A DNA stretch of 64,000 bases from Clostridiaceae bacterium BRH_c20a (GTDB lineage: Bacteria; Bacillota; Peptococcia; Peptococcales; BICA1-8). The DNA is taken from NCBI GenBank assembly GCA_000961765.1, contig LADT01000053.1, positions 215,223-279,222 on the forward strand. The letters are read 5' to 3'. A program made the position numbers and the translations under genes. Of this stretch, positions 52,401 to 63,333 are shown piece after piece. The notes under the pieces were generated by a model. The model saw only the letters and a program-made list of their open reading frames with translations, searched no databases and was not told the origin of the DNA. The first letter of the stretch is position 1. Every line of letters starts with the position of its first letter.

Positions 52401-53453
52401 CTAATTTATTGAGTTAGCTATCAGCTCTGCCATTTCTTTTGTACCCACAATTTTACTTTCCGGCCCTGCAATATCCCCGGTAGCATAACCAGCTGCCAAA
52501 ACCTTATCTACTGCTTTTTCCACCGCTTGCGCAGCATGCTCATTACTACAGGTAAATCGGAGCATTAATGCTATTGAAAGGATAGTTGCAATGGGATTTG
52601 CTTTATCCTCTCCGGCAATATCCGGCGCTGAGCCGTGGGAAGGTTCATACAGATTGACTTTCCCGCCTAGGCTGGCTGAGGGCAGCATCCCTAAGGAGCC
52701 GGCGATACTGGCGGCTTGGTCGCTTAAGATATCGCCAAACATATTCTCGGTAACAATTACATCAAATTGTTTAGGGTTTATCACCAGCTGTAAAGCCGCA
52801 TTATCAACATACAGATGTTCCACCTTAACATCAGGATACTTCTGATTCACTTCGGCAACTACTTCCCTCCATAAACGGGAGGTTTCCAAAACATTTGCTT
52901 TGTCTATAGAATGCAGTACTTTTTTGCGCTTTTGAGCTAGCTCAAAACCCCGTTCTACTAAGCGATAAATTTCTTCCCGGGTATAACTGATAGTATCATA
53001 TGCCCCATCATCAGTGCGTCCCTTTTCCCCAAAGTAGGCCCCTCCGGTTAGCTCTCGGAATATTACAATATCTACTCCATCTAAATAGCCTGGCTTCCAG
53101 ATAACTTTACTTTCTAATAAATTATAATATTTGACAGGCCGGAGATTACAATAAAGACCTAAGCTTTTCCGTAATGCTAATAAACCTGATTCGGGTCTGA
53201 GCGTTCTATCAAGATTATCCCACTGGGGGCCCCCAACAGAACCTAGAAAAACAGCATCACTATCTAAAACCAGCTTCCTGGTCTCTTCAGGGAAAGGGGA
53301 GCCGGAAGCATCGTAAGCTACCCCACCAAACTGACCATAATGGAAGCTAAAATCTATTCCAAACACTTCTGCTACCTTGTTAATAACAACCATTGCACCA
53401 TCAACTATTTCCGGACCAATACCATCACCCGGTAAAACTGCAACTTTAATCAT
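52401..53453 (-). CDS. leuB: 3-isopropylmalate dehydrogenase
   Basis: This 350-residue NAD-dependent decarboxylating dehydrogenase of leucine synthesis has VLPGDGIGPEIV, the LeuB-specific GLYCNLRPVKYY, VTENMFGDILSDQA and LYEPSHGSAPDIAG. It starts inside the end of leuD (8-bp overlap) with GGTGA upstream and is the last gene of the leu operon. Truncated copies of its 3' end type occur at 46.4 and 50.4 kb. Confidence 0.97.
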   Translation of the reverse strand: MIKVAVLPGDGIGPEIVDGAMVVINKVAEVFGIDFSFHYGQFGGVAYDASGSPFPEETRKLVLDSDAVFLGSVGGPQWDNLDRTLRPESGLLALRKSLGLYCNLRPVKYYNLLESKVIWKPGYLDGVDIVIFRELTGGAYFGEKGRTDDGAYDTISYTREEIYRLVERGFELAQKRKKVLHSIDKANVLETSRLWREVVAEVNQKYPDVKVEHLYVDNAALQLVINPKQFDVIVTENMFGDILSDQAASIAGSLGMLPSASLGGKVNLYEPSHGSAPDIAGEDKANPIATILSIALMLRFTCSNEHAAQAVEKAVDKVLAAGYATGDIAGPESKIVGTKEMAELIANSIN

Positions 53454-53949
53454 TGAATTTCACCTTACCCTTGACATAATTTAAAAGATTCCCCGCTTTG
53501 ATAATCTCCTGAATAAAGGGCGGAAAGGTTTCTGTTTCATATTCTTCACCTGTTGATACGTTATAGATATAGCCCTGATTGACATCTACTTCAACATTAT
53601 CGCCGGTGGATATCCCCCACACAGCCTCAGAAGCTGTCACAATGGGCAATCCGATATTAATGGCATTGCGATAAAAAATTCTTGCGAAGCTCTGAGCTAC
53701 TACACAACTAATACCAGCCGCTTTAATAGCTACCGGCGCATGCTCCCGCGAACTGCCGCAACCGAAATTCTTGCCTGCTACCAGAATGTCCCCCTTTTGG
53801 ATTTTTCCGATAAAATCGGGGATTACATCCTCTAGACAGTGTAATTTTAGGAATTCTTCACTGGCATCATTAAGATATCGGGCTGCAATTATCAAATCAG
53901 TATCGATATCATCCCCGACCCGCCATACTTTACCGATATATTTAGTCAT
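53446..53949 (-). CDS. leuD: 3-isopropylmalate dehydratase small subunit
   Basis: This 167-residue swivel subunit has GKVWRVGDDIDTDLIIAARY and GKNFGCGSSREHAPVAIKAA. With LeuC it isomerises 2- to 3-isopropylmalate. Its ATG directly follows the leuC stop; GGAGG lies inside leuC. Confidence 0.97.
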   Translation of the reverse strand: MTKYIGKVWRVGDDIDTDLIIAARYLNDASEEFLKLHCLEDVIPDFIGKIQKGDILVAGKNFGCGSSREHAPVAIKAAGISCVVAQSFARIFYRNAINIGLPIVTASEAVWGISTGDNVEVDVNQGYIYNVSTGEEYETETFPPFIQEIIKAGNLLNYVKGKVKFND

Positions 53950-55221
53950 TTATCTTACCTCCTCAGGAGAACTTATTTTTCCTTGAATAGCCGTTGCTGC
54001 CGCTATTGCAGGGCTTGCCAAATATACTTCACTCTCAGGATGTCCCATTCGGCCCACGAAATTACGGTTTGTGGTAGATACGGCTCTTTCGCCTTTAGCC
54101 AAGATTCCCATGTAACCTCCTAAACAAGGGCCACAGGTAGGTGTACTAAAAACTCCGCCCGCATTGATAATAATATCTACAATACCCTCCTTGATACACT
54201 CCTGGTAGATAGCCTGGGTACCTGGTATGACTATCAACCGCAGATAGGGATGAACTTTCTTACCTTTAAGTACCTTGGCAGCAGTCCGCATATCTTCCAT
54301 TCTCCCATTTGTACAGGAACCAATTACTACCTGATCAATGGCCACATCCCCCGCCTTATCGATATCCCGGGTATTAGAAGGAATATGAGGAAAGGCTACT
54401 TGAGGTTTAAGAGTGCTTAAATCCATTTCTATTACCTCAGCATATTTAGCATCAGGGTCACTATGATAGAATATATAAGGCCTTTTAACCCTGCCTTTAA
54501 CATAATCCCTGGTTTTTTCATCAAAGGCCATAATCCCATTTTTTGCTCCTGCTTCAATAGCCATATTGGCGATACTAAAGCGGCTGTCCATTGATAAATG
54601 CTCCAAGCCTTCACCTGTAAACTCCAGAGCCTGATAACGGGCTCCGTCCACCCCAATTTTCCCAATTAGAGCCAAAATGACATCTTTACCTACCACCCAG
54701 GGGTTTTCAGGTTTACCTTTTAATATGACCTTAATGGTTTCCGGAACCCTTAACCATACCTCCCCGGTTGCCATAGCTGCTGCCACATCAGTACTTCCTA
54801 CCCCTGTAGCAAAGGCCCCCAATGCACCATAGGTAACAGTATGGGAATCAGCCCCGATAACCAAATCTCCCGGTCCCACAATCCCTATTTCAGGGAGCAA
54901 ACAGTGTTCAATTCCCATCTGCCCTACCTCATAATAATGAGTAAGTCCTTGTTCCTTAGCAAAATCACGAATTGCTTTACATTGTTCAGCTGACTTTATA
55001 TCTTTAGCAGGAGAAAAGTGATCCGGAATCATCACTACTCGTTCTTTGTCAAAAACCTTTGTTGCTCCTAACTTCCTAAATTCATTAATAGCTACCGGTC
55101 CTGTTATATCATTACTTAGAACAATATCCACCCTTGCATTTATTAAATCTCCCGCCTGTACTGTTTCTACTCCCGCATGGGCAGCCAATATTTTTTCCGT
55201 AATGGTCATCCCCATTATCAT
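53950..55221 (-). CDS. leuC: 3-isopropylmalate dehydratase large subunit
   Basis: This 423-residue aconitase-family subunit has the 4Fe-4S ligands VIGSCTNGR, then [12 protein letters not shown]-type (archaeal-like) short LeuC is indicated by the length of about 420, not 470, and by a separate small subunit. The ATG at 55221 overlaps the leuA stop; a GTG one codon upstream is also possible. Confidence 0.96.
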   Translation of the reverse strand: MIMGMTITEKILAAHAGVETVQAGDLINARVDIVLSNDITGPVAINEFRKLGATKVFDKERVVMIPDHFSPAKDIKSAEQCKAIRDFAKEQGLTHYYEVGQMGIEHCLLPEIGIVGPGDLVIGADSHTVTYGALGAFATGVGSTDVAAAMATGEVWLRVPETIKVILKGKPENPWVVGKDVILALIGKIGVDGARYQALEFTGEGLEHLSMDSRFSIANMAIEAGAKNGIMAFDEKTRDYVKGRVKRPYIFYHSDPDAKYAEVIEMDLSTLKPQVAFPHIPSNTRDIDKAGDVAIDQVVIGSCTNGRMEDMRTAAKVLKGKKVHPYLRLIVIPGTQAIYQECIKEGIVDIIINAGGVFSTPTCGPCLGGYMGILAKGERAVSTTNRNFVGRMGHPESEVYLASPAIAAATAIQGKISSPEEVR

Positions 55222-56759
55222 CACATCCCTTCAGCTTTTTCACTTGAATAATTTTTAGTCATATTTAAAGCCTTATTAATGGCATTAAGGTAAGCCCTAG
55301 CACTAGATTCGATGACATCAACACTTATCCCCCGGCCAGTAAAGGATTTGCCCTGGTAAGAAGCCTTAACAACTACCTCACCCTGGGCATCTCGCCCTGA
55401 GGTCACAGAGTTAATTGCATACTCCTCTAAAATAAACTCCTGTTTTACAATACTATTAATGGCTGCATAGGTTGCTTCAACTGGCCCCTTGGCAATAGCC
55501 GCCTGCTCATAAAGAACTCCGTTGACATTAACCCCTACCGTTGCTGTGGAAACTATATTTGTGCCCGATGAAACATTAAGATAAGAAAATTGATAGGTCT
55601 CGGGGCCCTTTAGAGCTTCAGTATCAATAAGAGCAATTATATCTTCATCCAAAACGATTTTCTTATTGTCACAGAGTTCCTTAAAGCTTTTAAAGGCTTT
55701 ATCCAGCACTTCCCCTTCAAAGTCATAGCCTAAATCCTTCAAATGCATCTTAAAAGCATGGCGGCCAGAATGCTTCCCTAGAAATATATTGTTGCCTGGT
55801 ACACCGATCATAGCGGGATTCATTATTTCGTAAGTTTCTCTTTCTTTTAAAACACCATCCTGATGAATACCTGACTCATGGACAAAGGCGTTTTTCCCGA
55901 CGATAGCTTTATTGGGTTGAATTAACATACCAGTCAAGGTGCTTACCAGCTTACTGGCTCGATAAATTTCCCCTTTATTCACATTGGTATCAGCTTTCAA
56001 ATAATTACGGCGAGTATAAAGGGCCATAACCAATTCCTCCAAAGAGGCATTGCCGGCTCTCTCCCCTATACCGTTAACAGTGACCTCTACCTGAGTTGCC
56101 CCATTGTTGATAGCTGCTAGCGAATTAGCTACAGCCATCCCAAGGTCATTATGGCAGTGGACACTGATAGCTGCCTGGTCAATATTGGGAACCCTCTCCC
56201 TGATAGCTTTAATAAATTCACCGAATTCCCAGGGGGTTGCATAACCTACAGTGTCAGGAATATTTATTGTTTTAGCACCAGCGGCAATTACCGCTTCAAA
56301 CAATTCACACAAATAGTTTAGCTCACTGCGGAAAGCATCCTCAGCAGAAAATTCCACATCCTCGGTCAAAGAGGAAGCCAGCTTTACAGCATCTACAGCA
56401 CTTTTTAGTACCTCATCTGGGGTTTTTTTCAGCTTATGTTTCATATGAATAGGAGAAGTAGCAATAAAGGTATGAATTCTTGGCCTTTCGGCATTCTTTA
56501 AAGCTTCCCAAGCCCTTTTAATATCTGCTTCACTAGTTCTCGCTAACCCTGCAATTATAGGGCCTTCTACTGATTGACTAACTGCTCTAACAGCCTCAAA
56601 ATCCCCCGGCGAGGCAATAGGAAAACCTGCCTCAATACAGTCCACACCCAGCTTAGCTAACTGCCTGGCTAAAGCAATTTTTTCCTTAACATTCAAACTT
56701 ACTCCTGGAGATTGTTCCCCATCCCTTAAGGTAGTATCAAAGATAAAAATGTTTTTCAT
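55221..56759 (-). CDS. leuA: 2-isopropylmalate synthase
   Basis: This 512-residue enzyme condenses 2-oxoisovalerate with acetyl-CoA, the first step of leucine synthesis. [49 protein letters not shown] and a C-terminal regulatory domain for leucine feedback are present. The ATG at 56759 is preferred over 56768, because AAGGGG sits nine bases upstream of it. It is downstream of a leucine T-box. Confidence 0.97.
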   Translation of the reverse strand: MKNIFIFDTTLRDGEQSPGVSLNVKEKIALARQLAKLGVDCIEAGFPIASPGDFEAVRAVSQSVEGPIIAGLARTSEADIKRAWEALKNAERPRIHTFIATSPIHMKHKLKKTPDEVLKSAVDAVKLASSLTEDVEFSAEDAFRSELNYLCELFEAVIAAGAKTINIPDTVGYATPWEFGEFIKAIRERVPNIDQAAISVHCHNDLGMAVANSLAAINNGATQVEVTVNGIGERAGNASLEELVMALYTRRNYLKADTNVNKGEIYRASKLVSTLTGMLIQPNKAIVGKNAFVHESGIHQDGVLKERETYEIMNPAMIGVPGNNIFLGKHSGRHAFKMHLKDLGYDFEGEVLDKAFKSFKELCDNKKIVLDEDIIALIDTEALKGPETYQFSYLNVSSGTNIVSTATVGVNVNGVLYEQAAIAKGPVEATYAAINSIVKQEFILEEYAINSVTSGRDAQGEVVVKASYQGKSFTGRGISVDVIESSARAYLNAINKALNMTKNYSSEKAEGM

Positions 56760-56774
56760 TTTAAACATCCCCTT

Positions 56775-57113
56775 CCCTGTATTTGTAGGGGCGCCCTTTG
56801 GGCGTCCGCTAGGTGACTAGTGACTAGTTATTGTGACTAGTTATTGTGTCTAGTATTTGGTCATTTTTCCTGGTTTCGTGTCCAGTGCTCAGTGACCGGT
56901 GCTCAGTAATTAAGGTTGAGGTTTCGCTTCGCTAGGTTAAGGTTGAGAAAATACCTTAAACTTACTGCTTACTTTAGTCTTAGCTTTAGTCTCAGTCTTA
57001 GTCTCAGTCTTAGTCTCAGCCTTAGCCTTAACCTTAGCCTTAACCTTAACCTTAACCTTAGCCTTAACCTTAACCTTAACCTTAATTTTCCCCTTAGGGG
57101 CCCGTGGTTAAAT
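56775..57113. repeat. GACTAGT and TTAACC-type repeats in the leu leader
   Basis: TGACTAGTGACTAGTTATTG (56812 on), CAGTGMYC units (56880-56905), TTTCGCTTCGCTAGGTTAAG (56922-56941), a long hexamer run (about 56970-57085: CTTAGT, CTCAGT, CTTAGC, CTTAAC) and a partial GC-rich element (57089-57113). All lie between the T-box terminator and leuA and so would be transcribed into the mRNA leader. Confidence 0.85.
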
Positions 57114-57135
57114 AATAGGTTGAAATCTGACTAAA

Positions 57136-57442
57136 TAAAAAAACCTTTCATCTCTAAAACATAGAGACGAAAGGTTTAAGCTTCCGCGGTACCACTCTAA
57201 TTGATATAAAAGGTTAACAAAAAATAAATAACCCAAATATCCACTCTTTCGGGTACTAACATACCCTATCCCTTTTTACGGTGGGCTTCCGGCCAAATCT
57301 ACTTTCCGAAGATTTCGGTTGGCAACTCCAGGGTGAGTTTCAGCCTTAATATCTACTGCCTTCCACCAACCGGCAGCTCTCTGAAAATACTCCAGCTTAC
57401 TGATCCCTATCACAGTCTTTAATCAATATTTAGTTAATGTGT
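57136..57442 (-). promoter_or_regulatory. Leucine T-box riboswitch
   Basis: On the minus strand, stem I includes the AGCTGCCGGTTGGTGGAAGG region and the specifier loop GAAACTCACC, where CTC (Leu) is the likely specifier. The T-box sequence AGAGTGGTACCGCGG is at 57184-57198. The terminator is AAACCTTTCGTCTCTA/TAGAGATGAAAGGTTT followed by T's (57136-57177). Uncharged leucine tRNA would pair with the specifier and the T-box and prevent termination, switching on leuACDB. Confidence 0.94.
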
Positions 57443-57471
57443 ATTTTATACCACATTTCCAAAATTGTCAA
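57443..57471 (-). promoter_or_regulatory. Sigma-A promoter of the leu operon
   Basis: TTGACA (57466-57471) and TAAAAT (57443-57448) with 17-bp spacing, just upstream of the T-box. The -35 box contains the stop codon of ilvB2 (TGA in TTGACA). Confidence 0.88.
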
Positions 57472-59120
57472 CCAGGAAAAATAAACATTTTCTCCAAACC
57501 ATCACCGGCTAAAACTATAGGGGAAACCAAGTCCTCTGGATTTATGGGACACTCAATAATAGTAAATTTATTGTTTCCTAGCGCTTCTTTTAGTACCTCC
57601 GGTACCTCTTGGGCATTTTCTATCCGGAAACCTTCTGCACCATAAGCCTTGGCTAAATACATAAAATCTAAAGTCTTTTTAAAGTTGACACCAGCATAAC
57701 GTTTTCCACAATAATGATGCTGCAGCTGGCGAACCATTCCCAATACTTGATTATTAAAGATAATTATTTTTATAGGAAGATCAAGCTCTGCGATAGTACC
57801 TAGCTCTGGCATGCCCATTTGAAAGCTGCCATCACCCGTGATAACCACCACAGTTTTATCGGGTTGAGCTAGCTGAGCACCTAAAGCCGCTGGTATCCCA
57901 TAGCCCATTGTCCCTAAGCCCCCGGATGAAATTAATGTCCGCGGCCTGTTAAATGGATAGTGCTGAACAGTCCACATCTGATGTTGTCCCACATCAGTAG
58001 TAATTATCAAATCCTGAGGCGCAAGCCTCTTTAAGCTTCTTAAGACCCAAGGAACATTAAGCCCCTCTTCTATTTTCACATTGTGATGAGGGTAATTTAT
58101 ACTTCGAGGCTTACTTGTACCTTCTGAAAGGTGTTGAATCATTTCCTTTAAGATATTTTTTAAATCACCTACAATTGGTACATCAACAGATACGTTTTTA
58201 CAGATTTCTGCTGGATCTATATCAATATGAATAATCTTAGCTTTAGGAGCAAACTTTTCAGGATTACCTACTACTCGATCATCAAAACGCATGCCTAAGG
58301 CTAGAAAGTAGTCACAATTCTGTACAGCCATATTTGCGGCATGATTGCCATAGGTTCCTAGCATACCCAAAAAAGCCGGGTCATTGCCTGGAAAGGAACC
58401 CAAGCCCATTAGGGTAGAAACCACTTTAGCACCAGTAATTTCTACAAGTTTTTTTACCTCTAAGGATGCACCAGCGTTAATAACTCCGCCTCCGGTACAA
58501 ATTACAGGGCTATCAGCTTCACTTAATAATCTGATAGCATTTTTAATCATTGTAGGATGACCCTTAAGGTTAGGCTTATAGCTCCTAATATCCACTTTCT
58601 CACACGGCTTATAGTATTCCATGGCTAAGGAAACATCCCTGGGTATATCAATCAATACTGGCCCAGGTCGCCCACTTTCAGCTATATAAAAGGCCTCAGC
58701 CACAATCCTGGATAGATCCTTTACATCCTGGACGAGATAGCTATACTTGGTAATCGGTGAAGCTATGCCTGTAATGTCGACCTCTTGAAAGGCATCTGTT
58801 CCTACCATAGCTTTGGGGACTTGCCCCGTTATCACAACTAGAGGCACAGAATCCATATATGCTGTAGCAATACCCGTTACTAGATTTGTAGCTCCAGGAC
58901 CCGAGGTAGCAACACAAACCCCTGTTTTCCCTAAAGCTCGTGCGTAACCGCTGGCAGCATGGGCACCACCTTGTTCATGTCTGACCAAAATCTGACAAAT
59001 GGAGCTTTCCCTTAAGGCATCAAAAATCTCCAAGACCGCCCCTCCCGGATAACCAAAGATAATCTCAACACCTTGGTCCTCGAGAGCTTTAACAAGTATC
59101 TGCGCCCCATTTATATGCAT
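57468..59120 (-). CDS. ilvB: Acetolactate synthase large subunit (second copy)
   Basis: This 550-residue TPP enzyme of valine/leucine/isoleucine synthesis has VRHEQGGAHAASGYARALG, PGATNLVTGIATA, and the TPP motif TGDGSFQMGMPELG plus NNQVLGMVRQ. It is a paralogue of the gene at 60836 and lacks its own adjacent small subunit. The ATG has AAGGGG eight bases upstream and follows ilvC by 12 bp. It could use the IlvN encoded at 60385 or act alone. Confidence 0.94.
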   Translation of the reverse strand: MHINGAQILVKALEDQGVEIIFGYPGGAVLEIFDALRESSICQILVRHEQGGAHAASGYARALGKTGVCVATSGPGATNLVTGIATAYMDSVPLVVITGQVPKAMVGTDAFQEVDITGIASPITKYSYLVQDVKDLSRIVAEAFYIAESGRPGPVLIDIPRDVSLAMEYYKPCEKVDIRSYKPNLKGHPTMIKNAIRLLSEADSPVICTGGGVINAGASLEVKKLVEITGAKVVSTLMGLGSFPGNDPAFLGMLGTYGNHAANMAVQNCDYFLALGMRFDDRVVGNPEKFAPKAKIIHIDIDPAEICKNVSVDVPIVGDLKNILKEMIQHLSEGTSKPRSINYPHHNVKIEEGLNVPWVLRSLKRLAPQDLIITTDVGQHQMWTVQHYPFNRPRTLISSGGLGTMGYGIPAALGAQLAQPDKTVVVITGDGSFQMGMPELGTIAELDLPIKIIIFNNQVLGMVRQLQHHYCGKRYAGVNFKKTLDFMYLAKAYGAEGFRIENAQEVPEVLKEALGNNKFTIIECPINPEDLVSPIVLAGDGLEKMFIFPG

Positions 59121-59132
59121 ATAATCAACCCC

Positions 59133-60125
59133 TTATTTTCGCAGCCAAGGCATATGTGCCCGCAATTCTTTTCCTACTGTTTCAATTAAATGTTCTTCAT
59201 CTATTCTTTTCAGGGAATTATAAGTAGGTCTGCCCACTTGATTTTCTAACATCCAATCTTTAGCAAACTTCCCTTGTTGTATTTCTGTAAGTATTTTTTT
59301 CATTTCCTTTCGTGTATCTTCGTTGATAATACGACGTCCAATAACTAAATCGCCAAACTCAGCGGTATCACTAATGGAGTATCTCATATTACTGATACCA
59401 CCTTCATACATCAAGTCCACTATAAGTTTCATTTCATGCAGGCATTCAAAGTATGCTGATTCCGGCTGGTAGCCAGCTTCCACCAAGGTGTCAAACCCAG
59501 CTCTAACTAATTCTGTCATCCCACCGCAAAGCACAGCTTGTTCTCCAAAAAGGTCAGTTTCTGTTTCCTCTTTAAAAGTAGTTCCCAAGACTCCAGCCCG
59601 TGTGCAGCCTATACCCTTAGCAAAAGCCAGAGCAATATCCCAACATTTTCCTGTTGCATCTTGGTGAATAGCTACCAATCCCGGAACACCTTGGCCATCT
59701 ACATAAAGTCTTCTAAACACATGACCTGGACTCTTCGGTGCAGCCATAAATACATCAACATCAGCAGGAGGAACTATCTGCCCAAAATGAATATTAAAAC
59801 CGTGAGAAAAGCTTAGACCTTTCCCGGCCGTTAAATTTGGCTTAATATATTTCTCATAAATATTGCCTTGTTGCTCATCAGGAATCAACACATGAATTAT
59901 ATCGGCTTGAGCACAGGCTTCATCAATAGTTAATGCTTTCAATCCATCTGCTTCCACTTTGTCAAAGGATTTACTGCCAGGTCTTAGACCTACTACCACA
60001 TCTAACCCGCTGTCCCGTAAGTTTTGAGCCTGAGCATGCCCCTGACTGCCATAACCAATTACTGCAATTTTTTTACCCTGTAATACCTCAACATTTGCAT
60101 CCTTATCATAATACATCTTCGCCAT
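59133..60125 (-). CDS. ilvC: Ketol-acid reductoisomerase
   Basis: This 330-residue class I enzyme has the NADPH loop [36 protein letters not shown] and [13 protein letters not shown] with its metal ligands, and a single C-terminal knotted domain. GGAGG is upstream of the ATG. It is within the ilv block, between the two ALS large subunits. Confidence 0.97.
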   Translation of the reverse strand: MAKMYYDKDANVEVLQGKKIAVIGYGSQGHAQAQNLRDSGLDVVVGLRPGSKSFDKVEADGLKALTIDEACAQADIIHVLIPDEQQGNIYEKYIKPNLTAGKGLSFSHGFNIHFGQIVPPADVDVFMAAPKSPGHVFRRLYVDGQGVPGLVAIHQDATGKCWDIALAFAKGIGCTRAGVLGTTFKEETETDLFGEQAVLCGGMTELVRAGFDTLVEAGYQPESAYFECLHEMKLIVDLMYEGGISNMRYSISDTAEFGDLVIGRRIINEDTRKEMKKILTEIQQGKFAKDWMLENQVGRPTYNSLKRIDEEHLIETVGKELRAHMPWLRK

Positions 60126-60139
60126 TTTTTACCTCCAAT

Positions 60140-60384
60140 TATTAAGTTACTAGTTACTGGTGACTAGTGACTGGATATTTTATTATTAGTATGATAATAA
60201 TACTCATTTACCCTGCCGTCAACCAGAAGAATCATAAGGTCCAGATAATGCATCATCCAGTTTTCCCTTAAAAGCAAGGCATCCCAATAAATTTCCATTC
60301 ATAGGATGCCTTTTTTATCCGGACACCGGACACTGGACACTGGTCCCTGATCACGGGACCCAAAAAGTCACCCAGCAGCAAATA
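60140..60384. terminator. Gap between ilvN and ilvC with terminator-like hairpin
   Basis: AAGGCATCC/GGATGCCTT (60276-60312) with T-tracts on both sides ends the ilvB-ilvN transcript or attenuates ilvC. TACTAGTTACTGGTGACTAG (about 60146-60170) and GGACACCGGACACTGGACAC (about 60320 on) heptamer repeats fill the rest. Confidence 0.7.
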
Positions 60385-60864
60385 TTACTTCGGTCCCCGA
60401 ACCATAGAAATTATTCCTGCTTTGACAATTTCCTGAATGCCAAAGGGCTGTAAGGACCTTATAATAGCTTGAATTTTTTCTTCATCCCCAGTAGCTTCGA
60501 CAATAAGGGATTTTCTGCCAATATCAACGATTCTAGCCCGAAAGATATCCATAAGCTGTGCTATTTCACCTTTTGCTGAATTATCAGCATTAACCCGAAC
60601 CAGAAGCAGCTGTCTATTTACTGTATCTTCATTTGTAACATCATTAACTTTAATAACATCTATAAGTTTATTGAGTTGTTTAGTGACCTGCTCAATTATC
60701 CTTTCGTCACCATCTACTACAATGGTCATCCGGGATATGGAACTATCCTCTGTTTCACTGACCACTAGGCTTGTGATATTATATCCCCTCCGGGCAAACA
60801 GACCGGAAACTCTTGAAAGTACACCAGGATGGTTCTCAACCAATACTGCTAACGTGTGCTTCAT
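60385..60864 (-). CDS. ilvN: Acetolactate synthase small (regulatory) subunit
   Basis: This 159-residue protein has an N-terminal ACT domain (TLAVLVENHPGVLSRVSGLF, ARRGYNITSLVVSETE) and a C-terminal half (about 80-159), the standard IlvH/IlvN size. It binds valine and activates or feedback-inhibits the large subunit. It overlaps ilvB by 29 bp, with AGGAG upstream of its ATG inside ilvB. Confidence 0.96.
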   Translation of the reverse strand: MKHTLAVLVENHPGVLSRVSGLFARRGYNITSLVVSETEDSSISRMTIVVDGDERIIEQVTKQLNKLIDVIKVNDVTNEDTVNRQLLLVRVNADNSAKGEIAQLMDIFRARIVDIGRKSLIVEATGDEEKIQAIIRSLQPFGIQEIVKAGIISMVRGPK

Positions 60865-62533
60865 TTTTCCAACTCCTATACATTTGGTCTAAACTACATC
60901 CAGCTGGTACCATAGGAAAGACATTGGCACCTGGGTCTACTTTAATATCTACTAACCAAGGTTCCCTATTTGCCATAGAAGAATGTAAGGTTTCTTTAAG
61001 TTCTCTATTTTCATATAGGGTTTTGGCTTTAATATTATATGCTCCTGCCAGTTTTTCCCAATCCGGGCCCACTTCCAGGATAGTTTCCGCATAATTTTCT
61101 TGGAAGAAGAGCTCCTGCCACTGTCTAACCATACCCAAAGACCCGTTATTTATCAAGAATATTTTTATGGGCAAATTCCACTGCTTTATTACCGCCAATT
61201 CTTGAAGATTCATCTGCAGACTACCGTCTCCGGTAATGAGAACTACTTTCTTGTCTGGATAGGCCATTTGAACACCTATAGCGGCTGGTAGACCAAAGCC
61301 CATTGTCCCTAGTCCTCCTGAAGTAATAAAACTTCTGGGTTTTTTAGGATGGACAAAAAGTGCTGCCCACATTTGATGCTGACCTACATCGGTAACAACA
61401 ACAGTATCATCATCTAATAATGAATTAATTAAGTTCATTACTCCCTCAGGATCCAGACCTCTCCCAAAATTAACTTTTTCAACGGGATTCTGGATAAGAA
61501 TCGACCGCAACCACTCTTTGTTGTTTCTACTAGCCCAAAGCTTTTCGCATAAAACTTCTAGAAAGTCTTTACTATCACCCACAATAGGAATATCTGAAGC
61601 CCGGTTTTTATTATGCTCAGCAGCGTCAATATCCACATGAATAACCTTGGCCTTAGAGGCAAACTGTTCTACTCTCCCTGTGACCCTGTCATCAAACCTC
61701 ATTCCTACTGCCAATAAGCAATCACAATTTTGCATAGCCCAATTGGCTTCAATGGTCCCGTGCATACCCACCATTCCCAAAAATAAAGGGTGGTCTGCCG
61801 GAAAGACACCTTTACCCATCAAGGTTTGTGAAACAGGTATTTCATTTTTCATGGCAAAATCCTGTAACAGCCGATTACTACCCTCAGAATTATTAACACC
61901 ACCCCCAACAATAATTAGGGGCTTTTTAGCTTTTTTCAGAGCCTCCACGGCTTTTTCCACTTGGGTAAAATCAAGCTCAGGTTTTTTTAGCTTTTCTAGA
62001 AGATGTTTTCGTACCCCAGGATTACGAACCTCCGTTACCTTTTGAGTAAAAACATCTTTGGGTATATCGATAAGGACAGGTCCTGGCCGGCCTTGGGTTG
62101 CTATAAAAAATGCCTCTTCGACAATACCAGGAATATCATTAGCATCCCTTACCAAGTAACTGTATTTGGTTACAGGATGACTTAAACCAAGCATATCAGC
62201 CTCCTGAAAGCTGTCTTTCCCTATAAAACTGCTGGCTACCTGACCTGTAATAGCAATTACAGGCGAAGAGTCCATTTGAGCTGTAGCTAGACCGGTAATC
62301 AGATTAGTACCACCGGGACCAGAGGTAGCAAAACAAACACCAGGCTTTCCTGTTACCCGTGCATAACCATCCGCAGCATGGGCTGCTCCCTGCTCATGTT
62401 TAGTTAGAATATGTTTAATGCTGCTTTTTTTCAATACATCATATAGAGGAATCACAGATCCTCCGGGTATACCAAAAACCAGTTCCACACCTTGTTCTTC
62501 CAAACTTTTTAATAAGAGCTCAGCTCCTAACAT
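60836..62533 (-). CDS. ilvB: Acetolactate synthase large subunit (first copy)
   Basis: This 565-residue TPP/FAD enzyme has TKHEQGAAHAADGYARVTG, GPGGTNLITGLATA, TGDGSLQMNLQEL and NNGSLGMVRQW. It is directly coupled to ilvN, so this is the main holoenzyme. GGAGG is upstream of the ATG. It differs clearly from the second copy, so the duplication is old. Confidence 0.96.
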   Translation of the reverse strand: MLGAELLLKSLEEQGVELVFGIPGGSVIPLYDVLKKSSIKHILTKHEQGAAHAADGYARVTGKPGVCFATSGPGGTNLITGLATAQMDSSPVIAITGQVASSFIGKDSFQEADMLGLSHPVTKYSYLVRDANDIPGIVEEAFFIATQGRPGPVLIDIPKDVFTQKVTEVRNPGVRKHLLEKLKKPELDFTQVEKAVEALKKAKKPLIIVGGGVNNSEGSNRLLQDFAMKNEIPVSQTLMGKGVFPADHPLFLGMVGMHGTIEANWAMQNCDCLLAVGMRFDDRVTGRVEQFASKAKVIHVDIDAAEHNKNRASDIPIVGDSKDFLEVLCEKLWASRNNKEWLRSILIQNPVEKVNFGRGLDPEGVMNLINSLLDDDTVVVTDVGQHQMWAALFVHPKKPRSFITSGGLGTMGFGLPAAIGVQMAYPDKKVVLITGDGSLQMNLQELAVIKQWNLPIKIFLINNGSLGMVRQWQELFFQENYAETILEVGPDWEKLAGAYNIKAKTLYENRELKETLHSSMANREPWLVDIKVDPGANVFPMVPAGCSLDQMYRSWKNEAHVSSIG

Positions 62534-63290
62534 AAAGCACCTCCAAAATTTTGGCTTTAATTTGTTAGAATTACCGGCTCCTCAATGCTACCCAAAAAAA
62601 GGTATCCCACTACTTGCTCTACCTTATTTCTGGGAGTCATCACCCCCACTAAGAGGTGGGACTTTTCACAAGAACCCACACCTATCACCCCATTATTTTA
62701 GTAAATTACATAAGCTTGTGGCTAGTTACTAGTTATTTGAGACTAGTTTTTATTACTATTGCCTCATTACAGTGACTAGCGGTTAAATAGAAAACGGCAA
62801 ACCCCAAATTTGCTTTGGAACTTGCCGCCGGGCATTTTATTCCCACGGTGTACCAGAGTTCAGTGACTAAAGTCACTGTAGGCTAAGGTCGAGGCTGAGG
62901 TTAAGGTTAAGGCTATGTTAGTTTTAAGGTCTTTCTCAACCTTAACCTAGCAAAGCGAAGTGAGCGAAACCTAAACCTTAGTAATGCGTTAGCATTGCTA
63001 CTCAACCTTAACCTAGCGAAGCGAAACCTTTACCTTAGTAATAATCTGGCTGTACCGCTCGGTCCAAGACATTCAAGATAACTAGTCTAGCCTCTAGCTT
63101 CTAGAACCGGAACCCTAGGTACACTTCCATATATATAGTTGTTAGTTACTTCCCTTTTTACCATTATACTATAACACATTATTAAAGGGTTATTTTTATA
63201 TAACAGCTATTAGTATTAAGTATACAAAGATCACCTCCTCCCGTCAATATTAAAAAAGCATTTTTTTAAAATTTATTAAAAATTTTATTA
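62534..63290. other. Long intergenic region upstream of ilvB: leader and repeats
   Basis: On the minus strand a 27-codon frame (62557-62640) rich in V, L and I ends just before ilvB; its ribosome site is poor, so a leader peptide is only possible. CCCAC/GTGGG (about 62647-62660) forms a hairpin. Positions 62709-62790 hold TACTAGTT/GACTAGT repeats. Positions 62880-63030 hold hexamers and CTAGCGAAGCGAAACC boxes. No gene is seen. Confidence 0.6.
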
Positions 63291-63333
63291 TTTTGAGAAG
63301 GATAATTTTAAAGGACATAGAATATATAAAAAG

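Noticed and set aside
62557..62640. BCAA leader peptide controlling ilvB by attenuation
   Set aside because: Only a modest run of V, L and I codons, a poor ribosome site, and no clear alternative terminator/antiterminator pair; kept as a remark only.
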